DNA from: JANNYA01 sp031422315 | GTDB taxonomy: Bacteria; Pseudomonadota; Gammaproteobacteria; Xanthomonadales; SZUA-5 | Length of the DNA: 64,000 nucleotides | Reading direction: 5' to 3' | NCBI GenBank assembly: GCA_031422315.1 | Contig: JANOQN010000059.1 | Span: forward strand, 1-64,000 | Program-made: the position numbers and the translations under genes | The notes under the pieces: generated by a model | What the model saw: only the letters and a program-made list of their open reading frames with translations | Database searches by the model: none | Told to the model about the DNA's origin: nothing | Shown: positions 59,002-64,000 of the stretch, in pieces | Numbering within the stretch: the stretch's first letter is position 1 | Layout of the letters: each line of letters opens with the position of its first letter

Positions 59002-60684
59002 ATGGAAGTAACCGGCATCGTATTTGTGATGCTGCTGGCGGTGGTTGCCAGCCGCAGCGTGGCAAGGTTAAGCGGCATTCCTGCGCCTTTTGTGCAAATT
59101 GGCTTGGGCGTAGGCATTTATTATTCGCCGCTCACCACGGTTGCGCTTGACCCTGAAGTATTTTTCTTATTGCTATTGCCGCCGCTACTTTTTTTAGATG
59201 GCTGGCGGATTCCCAAGGATGATCTGCGGCGCGACGCCGGCACGATTTTCAAGCTAGCGATTGGGCTGGTGGTGTTCACCGTGGTGGGCGTGGGGTTTTT
59301 GATCCATTGGCTTATTCCCACACTGGCGCTGCCGGTTGCATTTGCGCTGGCGGCGGCTCTATCGCCCACCGATCCGATTGCGGTGTCGCAAATTGCCGCA
59401 CGCACGCCGATTCCAACCCGCATGCGGCACATCTTGGAAGGCGAAGCGCTGTTCAACGATGCCTCTGGATTGGTGTGCATGCGTTTTGCGGTTGCAGCGA
59501 TGGTCACCGGAGCGTTTTCGCCGATGGATGCGGGCCTAAACTTCATTTGGGTGGCTTGCGGTGGCTTGCTGATTGGCGCGGTGACTACTTGGATCGTTAC
59601 CAGGCCGTGGGCTACCAGCACGGTGTTTTTGGGTGAAGATGGCAGCGCGCAGATCATGCTGAGCCTGCTGATTCCATCGGGCGTTTACTTGATTGCTGAG
59701 CATTTCCACTGCTCGGGTATTTTGGCGGCGGTAGCGGCGGGAATTACCATGGGGTTTGCGCCACATACGCATTGGCACGCGATCACTAGGATTCGCCGAA
59801 CCGCAGTCTGGGATATGGTGCAGTTTGCTGCCAACGGCAGTATTTTCGTTCTGTTGGGTGAACAAATTCCCGATATTTTTTCGGCAGCGCCGTTAACGGT
59901 TGCGTCGGCAGGACATGAAAATCCCTGGTGGCTAGCAGCGTACGTATTGGCGATTGTTTTAGCGCTAGCGGTATTGCGTTTTGTCTGGGTTTGGATGTCA
60001 TTGCGCGCGGTTTTTGCGCGTTCAAACTCCGGGCAACTTGGCATAACAGAGGCTGGTCAAATAGACTCCGATGCGCATGCCGCACCCAAGTATTGGCGCT
60101 ATGTGCTGGCAATGTCATTAGCGGGCGCGCGTGGCACCATAACGCTTGCAGGCGTTCTGACTTTGCCATTGGTGCTGGGCGATGGCAGCGAATTTCCAGG
60201 CCGTGATTTAGCCATTTTTTTAGCAACGGGCGTTATCTTGGTTTCACTCTTGCTGGCCAGCGTTGGCTTACCACAAGCGATCAAAGGGCTTGAGCAAGCA
60301 CCCAATCCGGCGCATGGCGCGGCGGAAAATAAACTTCGAACTGCGATAAGCGAAGCAGCCGTAAATGCCATCAACAGCGCCAAGCAGGCTATCGACAAAG
60401 ATAGCCACGAGCATGCGCGCTACACAGAGGTGGCTGAGCATATCGTTAAAACCTATCGACATCGAATCGCCCGCTACGCTCGCGAAGATGCGCTGGCTTC
60501 GCAAGCCGCCGAACCCACCCAGCACGGTGATAACGATCGGATTGAACACGAACTTCGCTTAGTGGGTTTACACGCCGAGCGCGAAGCGGCAATTCACTAC
60601 GGACAAACGCACGCAATCAAGCAGGTAATTTTGCGAAAAATTGGCCGTGAGATTGATCTGCAAGAAGCGCGTTATAGCGGTTGA
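59002..60684 (+). CDS. CPA1-family Na+/H+ antiporter (NhaP-like)
   Basis: A 560-residue antiporter with about twelve membrane helices (residues 1-430) and a soluble C-terminal domain. The ion-binding region is clear: 'AAALSPTDPIAVSQIAAR' and 'LEGEALFNDASGLVCMRFA' (the ND pair of CPA1 proteins). The C-terminal 130 residues are helical and charged ('EHARYTEVAEHIVKTYRHR'), a regulatory tail typical of NhaP and bacterial CPA1 proteins. It exchanges Na+ or K+ for H+. Its last 13 bases overlap the end of the convergent AI-2E gene. Confidence 0.9.
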   Translation: MEVTGIVFVMLLAVVASRSVARLSGIPAPFVQIGLGVGIYYSPLTTVALDPEVFFLLLLPPLLFLDGWRIPKDDLRRDAGTIFKLAIGLVVFTVVGVGFLIHWLIPTLALPVAFALAAALSPTDPIAVSQIAARTPIPTRMRHILEGEALFNDASGLVCMRFAVAAMVTGAFSPMDAGLNFIWVACGGLLIGAVTTWIVTRPWATSTVFLGEDGSAQIMLSLLIPSGVYLIAEHFHCSGILAAVAAGITMGFAPHTHWHAITRIRRTAVWDMVQFAANGSIFVLLGEQIPDIFSAAPLTVASAGHENPWWLAAYVLAIVLALAVLRFVWVWMSLRAVFARSNSGQLGITEAGQIDSDAHAAPKYWRYVLAMSLAGARGTITLAGVLTLPLVLGDGSEFPGRDLAIFLATGVILVSLLLASVGLPQAIKGLEQAPNPAHGAAENKLRTAISEAAVNAINSAKQAIDKDSHEHARYTEVAEHIVKTYRHRIARYAREDALASQAAEPTQHGDNDRIEHELRLVGLHAEREAAIHYGQTHAIKQVILRKIGREIDLQEARYSG

Positions 60685-61826
60685 GCCTCATTTTTTGCAG
60701 CACGCTTTGACCATATTTCCAGCAACAAAATAGTTATTGTTAAAATCACCGGCCCTAACACCAACCCGGATGCGCCAAATACTGCCAGCCCGCCAATAAC
60801 CGACAAAAACACCAGCACCGTATGCAGCTTTAGTCGAGTGCCGACCAGCATGGGCCGCAATAAATTATCAATGGTGCCGACCACGAATACGCCCCACAGC
60901 GTAAGAATCAGCGCCTTACCCCAGCTGCCTTCAAGCGCTAAAAAAAGCGCGGCTGGAATCCACACAATGAACGCGCCGAGCACCGGCACCACGGCTAAAA
61001 TCGCCATCACCATTCCCCACAGCAGAGCGGCTTGCACGCCCAAACACCACAGCATAAAGCCGCCCAACATGCCCTGCACGCCGGCTACTGCCAAAGTACC
61101 GTAAATGGTGGCGTATATCGTGTCACCAACGCGCTGAAATAATGCACTCACTTCTCTTTGCTGCATCGGCAAAAGTGCGCGCACGGCCCGCAATGCGGTG
61201 CGCCGATCGCGAAGAAAGAAAAACAGTAAATAGAAGGTCATCGCTAAACCAATCACTTGTATCAACGAGCCTCGAACAAGCGCACCGGCTGCACCGGTCA
61301 GCCAGGTATTGAACGACTTAATCGCGCCGGGCAGATCGAGCTCACTTTCAATTTTTGCTGCAATCGGGGCCAATGTGGGCTGCGCGGCAAGATTGCGTCG
61401 CCACTCGCCAGATTCAACTTTCGCGTCGATCAACTGTGCGCCTGAGGCTGCCTCGCGCACCAACCGCTGCGCCACAAAGCTTGCTGGCACCACCACGATC
61501 AAGGCAATGGTAAGGACAGCAATTGCTGCTGCAAAATTCGCGCTTTTTACTTTAGCCTCAAGCCACGTTTGCATCGGCGCAAACAATACCGCGAGCGCAA
61601 ACGCGCCGGTAATTGCAGGCATAAACGGTGCCGCCATGGCGTAGCAAAAATAAGCGCCTATGACTGTTGCTGCCATCAGCACCAGCGTGCGCATATGCGA
61701 AGCAGAAGCCCAGTCAGTGTCATCGCTCGGTGCTGTATCCAGCGTCTGATTGATCTGCGCGTTTGGCGTTAAGTCGCCAGTATTTTCTGGAAAAAATGGG
61801 GTTTGCTGGAGGGGTGATTTAGTCAT
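60672..61826 (-). CDS. AI-2E family transporter
   Basis: A 384-residue membrane protein of the AI-2E (PerM/TqsA) family with about eight helices and a large loop between helix 3 and 4. Family marks are 'GAYFCYAMAAPFMPAITGAFALAVLFAP' style N-terminal helices, 'VGDTIYATIYGTLAVAGVQG', 'GVQAALLWGMVMAILAVVPVLG' with 'FIVWIPAALFLALEG', and 'PMLVGTRLKLHTVLVFLSVIGGLAVFGASGLVLGPVILT'. Members export autoinducer-2 or act as Na+/H+ antiporters. The start ATG 61826 overlaps the pgm stop (ATGACTAA), a translational coupling. Confidence 0.88.
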   Translation of the reverse strand: MTKSPLQQTPFFPENTGDLTPNAQINQTLDTAPSDDTDWASASHMRTLVLMAATVIGAYFCYAMAAPFMPAITGAFALAVLFAPMQTWLEAKVKSANFAAAIAVLTIALIVVVPASFVAQRLVREAASGAQLIDAKVESGEWRRNLAAQPTLAPIAAKIESELDLPGAIKSFNTWLTGAAGALVRGSLIQVIGLAMTFYLLFFFLRDRRTALRAVRALLPMQQREVSALFQRVGDTIYATIYGTLAVAGVQGMLGGFMLWCLGVQAALLWGMVMAILAVVPVLGAFIVWIPAALFLALEGSWGKALILTLWGVFVVGTIDNLLRPMLVGTRLKLHTVLVFLSVIGGLAVFGASGLVLGPVILTITILLLEIWSKRAAKNEAQPL

Positions 61827-63507
61827 TCTCGCTTTCCAGAGCCAGCGCAACCAGCGCCTTAGCATCAGTCAAAATTAAGTTGAGGTGTTCGGCGCTATTG
61901 AAGCTTTCGGCGTAAATCTTGTAGATATCTTCAGTGCCGGATGGCCTTGCCGCGAACCAGCCTTGAGCGCTCACGATTTTTATGCCGCCAATCGCTGCAC
62001 CACCCGGCGCGTGCGTCATGACGTTGAGGATGGCATCGCCGGCGAGCGCTGTACGGGTGACTTGTTTAGCGTCAAGCTGCGTCAATTTTTGCTTTTGCAA
62101 TGGCGTTGCCACAGCCTCGATACGATCACCATAAATTACGCCGAATTCGTGCTCTAACTCTGCGTAGCGCTGCGCTGGATTTTTGCCGGTTACTGCGGTG
62201 ATTTCCGCCGCTAACAGTGCAGCGCTGATACCATCTTTATCGGTCGTCCAAACGTTACCGTCAATTTGGCTGAAGCTTGCGCCTGCACTTTCCTCGCAGG
62301 CGAACAACAAACTGCCGCCTAACAAACCTTCGGCAAAATACTTGAAGCCCACTGGCGTTTCCATGAGCTTTAAGCGCTGCCGCTTTGCAATTTTATCCAG
62401 CATCGCCGTGCTAACGACGGTTTTGCCAACGCTCGCATCAGTGCGCCAAAACGGGCGATGTTGCGCTAGATAATCGAGCGCAGCGCTGAGGTAGTGATTC
62501 GCGCTGAGCAGCCCGTGTTCGGGCGTTACCACGCCGTGGCGATCATGATCGGTGTCGCAAGCGATGGCGATATCAAACTGATCTTTGCGGGCGATCAGCG
62601 GCTGCATGGCAAAGCGTGAGGACGGATCCATGCGAATTTTGCCATCCCAATCGCGCGTCATAAAACCAAACTGTGGATCAACCTGCTGGTTGATGAGCGT
62701 CAGATTTAGCCCATAGCGCTCGGCAATGCGTGCCCAATAGTTGATGCCAGCGCCGCCCATCGAGTCAACCCCAATGCACAGGCCTGAGCGCGCGATGGCC
62801 GCCATATCGATAACGCCTGCAAGTTCGGCTATGTAGCTTTCTAACAAATTGATCGGGTGCGTGCTTGAGGCATGCAGCGCGGCTGAAAATGGAATGGTTC
62901 TAACGCCGCGCAGTCGCTGATTCAGCAACCCATTAGCGTGCGTTTGAATCCAGCGCGTGACCTTCGTGTCGGCAGGGCCGCCATTTGGCGTGTTGTACTT
63001 TAAGCCACCCGCATCGGGTGGATTGTGCGAAGGCGTAATAACGATGCCGTCGCTAAGCGCCGAAGTTCGGCCGCGATTATAAGTCAAAATGGCGCGGGAA
63101 ATGACTGGCGTAGGCGTGTATTCGCCATCTACTGCAATGCGCACGTCAACATCATTTGCCGCCAACACTTCCAGCGCTGATTCAAACGCAGGTTCCGAAA
63201 GCGCATGCGTGTCAAACCCCAAGTGCAGCGGGCCTGATATCTGCGCATGTCTTCGGTAATCACAAATTGCCTGCACAATCGCCCATACGTGCCATTGATT
63301 GAAGCTCGCATCCAAAGCGCTGCCACGATGGCCTGATGTGCCAAAAACTACGCGCTGCAAGGGGTTTTCTGGGTCAGGCTGATGATCGTAATACGCCTGA
63401 ACTAGCGCCTGAACGTCGATGCGCTCATCTATCGGCAGTGGTGTTCCCGCGCCAGGGTTTAGCACCGGGCTAACGAGTTTACTTGGACTGATGTCAGACA
63501 CGTTCAA
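61819..63507 (-). CDS. pgm: Alpha-D-glucose phosphate-specific phosphoglucomutase
   Basis: A 562-residue phosphohexomutase that interconverts glucose 6-phosphate and glucose 1-phosphate, feeding UDP-glucose synthesis. The phosphoserine loop is 'VITPSHNPPDAGG' (Ser160), the Mg2+ loop is 'ACDTDHDRHG' (Asp318, Asp320, Asp322), and the phosphate-binding end is 'RPSGTEDIYKIYAES'. The layout matches bacterial Pgm of about 545-550 residues with a slightly longer N-terminus. Its end overlaps the AI-2E start by eight bases. With the glucan synthase in the same region it could supply the glucose 1-phosphate branch; that is inference. Confidence 0.93.
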   Translation of the reverse strand: MNVSDISPSKLVSPVLNPGAGTPLPIDERIDVQALVQAYYDHQPDPENPLQRVVFGTSGHRGSALDASFNQWHVWAIVQAICDYRRHAQISGPLHLGFDTHALSEPAFESALEVLAANDVDVRIAVDGEYTPTPVISRAILTYNRGRTSALSDGIVITPSHNPPDAGGLKYNTPNGGPADTKVTRWIQTHANGLLNQRLRGVRTIPFSAALHASSTHPINLLESYIAELAGVIDMAAIARSGLCIGVDSMGGAGINYWARIAERYGLNLTLINQQVDPQFGFMTRDWDGKIRMDPSSRFAMQPLIARKDQFDIAIACDTDHDRHGVVTPEHGLLSANHYLSAALDYLAQHRPFWRTDASVGKTVVSTAMLDKIAKRQRLKLMETPVGFKYFAEGLLGGSLLFACEESAGASFSQIDGNVWTTDKDGISAALLAAEITAVTGKNPAQRYAELEHEFGVIYGDRIEAVATPLQKQKLTQLDAKQVTRTALAGDAILNVMTHAPGGAAIGGIKIVSAQGWFAARPSGTEDIYKIYAESFNSAEHLNLILTDAKALVALALESEND

Positions 63508-63548
63508 CGCACTCAGGCTTGGTGCGCTCAGCGCACTTAAAGGCTCGG

Positions 63549-63824
63549 CTAAGCATCCGCTGAGCCATCGTTGAAGGCGTCGCGCTGTACTGGATCAACA
63601 CCTTCTTGAAGCATCGATCCAGCGTCAAATCTCGGTGGTGTGTCTTGCATTGGAAGCGGTGGCGTATCTTCTACCGGTAGCGGCGGCACATCTTGCAGCG
63701 GCGCCGGCGGATCGTCATGCAGCGGAATCGGAGCTGTATCAGGCGAAGGGTTAGTGCTGGGCAATTGGATGAAGTCATTGCCTAGATAGATGATTTCATC
63801 GCGCAGTGAGATAGTTCGGTTCAT
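63549..63824 (-). CDS. Proline-rich repeat protein of unknown function
   Basis: A 91-residue protein starting 'MNRTISLRDEIIYLGNDFIQL' and then a run of about ten-residue units of the form 'D.PP.P..D.PP' (for example 'DDPPAPLQDVPPLPVEDTP'), ending in an acidic tail. ATG 63824 is chosen because the region before it is unlike a coding start and lacks a ribosome site. No family is recognised. It lies 41 bases upstream of pgm on the same strand. The unit repeats suggest an extended, perhaps surface or scaffold, segment. Confidence 0.55.
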   Translation of the reverse strand: MNRTISLRDEIIYLGNDFIQLPSTNPSPDTAPIPLHDDPPAPLQDVPPLPVEDTPPLPMQDTPPRFDAGSMLQEGVDPVQRDAFNDGSADA

Positions 63825-64000
63825 ACGGTTCGCTCTGAATTTTGCAAAGGTACGCCGCAATTTTGAATTCGCTAGCGCCGCCTGATATTCCACATTGTGG
63901 GCTGAGCTCGCTGTTCGATACCGAACATGGCAGCTTGACGGCATGGTTCACCCGCAGCGCGTCAATCCAACTTTGCCTAACAATTTGTTTAAAAACATCG

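Overview
The window looks like one contiguous piece of chromosome from a Gram-negative bacterium, most likely a betaproteobacterium. The evidence is Sec, Tat and lipoprotein signals, outer-membrane and periplasmic proteins, a family I lipase with its dedicated foldase, hexameric-type citrate synthase, a pyruvate dehydrogenase E2 with the acyltransferase-core lead-in seen in Burkholderiales and Neisseria, and a LysM protein directly upstream of dprA. No rRNA, intact tRNA, CRISPR array, prophage or complete insertion sequence was found. The genus cannot be fixed from the sequence alone.

Layout. Bases 1-8.9 kb hold metabolic and envelope genes: an NTF2-like protein, a DUF465 protein, a GYF_2 protein, pyruvate dehydrogenase E2 (aceF), a DUF4124 protein, a PP2C phosphatase, an LpxL-type acyltransferase and a lipase/foldase pair. 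Several intergenic inverted repeats lie between them. Bases 9.1-12.5 kb form a co-oriented set of very small membrane or lipoprotein genes (including 49-aa, 49-aa and 24-aa products) followed by a PNPOx-like flavoprotein and a ferritin-like protein, which resembles a stress-response cassette. At 12.8-15.5 kb is a K+-independent-type H+-pyrophosphatase fused to a C-terminal OmpA-like peptidoglycan-binding domain, the most striking single gene here. Citrate synthase follows on the other strand.

Bases 17.1-36.3 kb are an accessory region between citrate synthase and the LysM/dprA pair. It carries VOC proteins, a DadA-like oxidoreductase, D,D-carboxypeptidase, a DUF937 protein, a TetR-controlled divergent locus with a clear palindromic operator, three alpha/beta-hydrolase sequences (one decayed), two NIPSNAP sequences (one decayed), an M23 peptidase, LysE, a PLP lyase with divergent Lrp regulators, GST, GNAT and a pair of tandem paralogues of which one carries a Tat signal. 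Three pseudogenes (AraC-type, NIPSNAP, hydrolase) mark it as a region of duplication and decay.

Bases 36.9-48.4 kb return to core genes: LysM, dprA, a VapBC-type toxin-antitoxin pair, gpmI, envC, a PAS-GGDEF-EAL protein, parC and two lipoproteins. Bases 48.6-63.8 kb hold a cyclic beta-1,2-glucan synthase of about 3,000 residues, a CBS protein, a stress protein, a CPA1 Na+/H+ antiporter, an AI-2E transporter and phosphoglucomutase. Together these suggest an osmotic or ionic adaptation neighbourhood: phosphoglucomutase supplies the route to UDP-glucose, the synthase makes periplasmic glucan, and the transporters handle ions.
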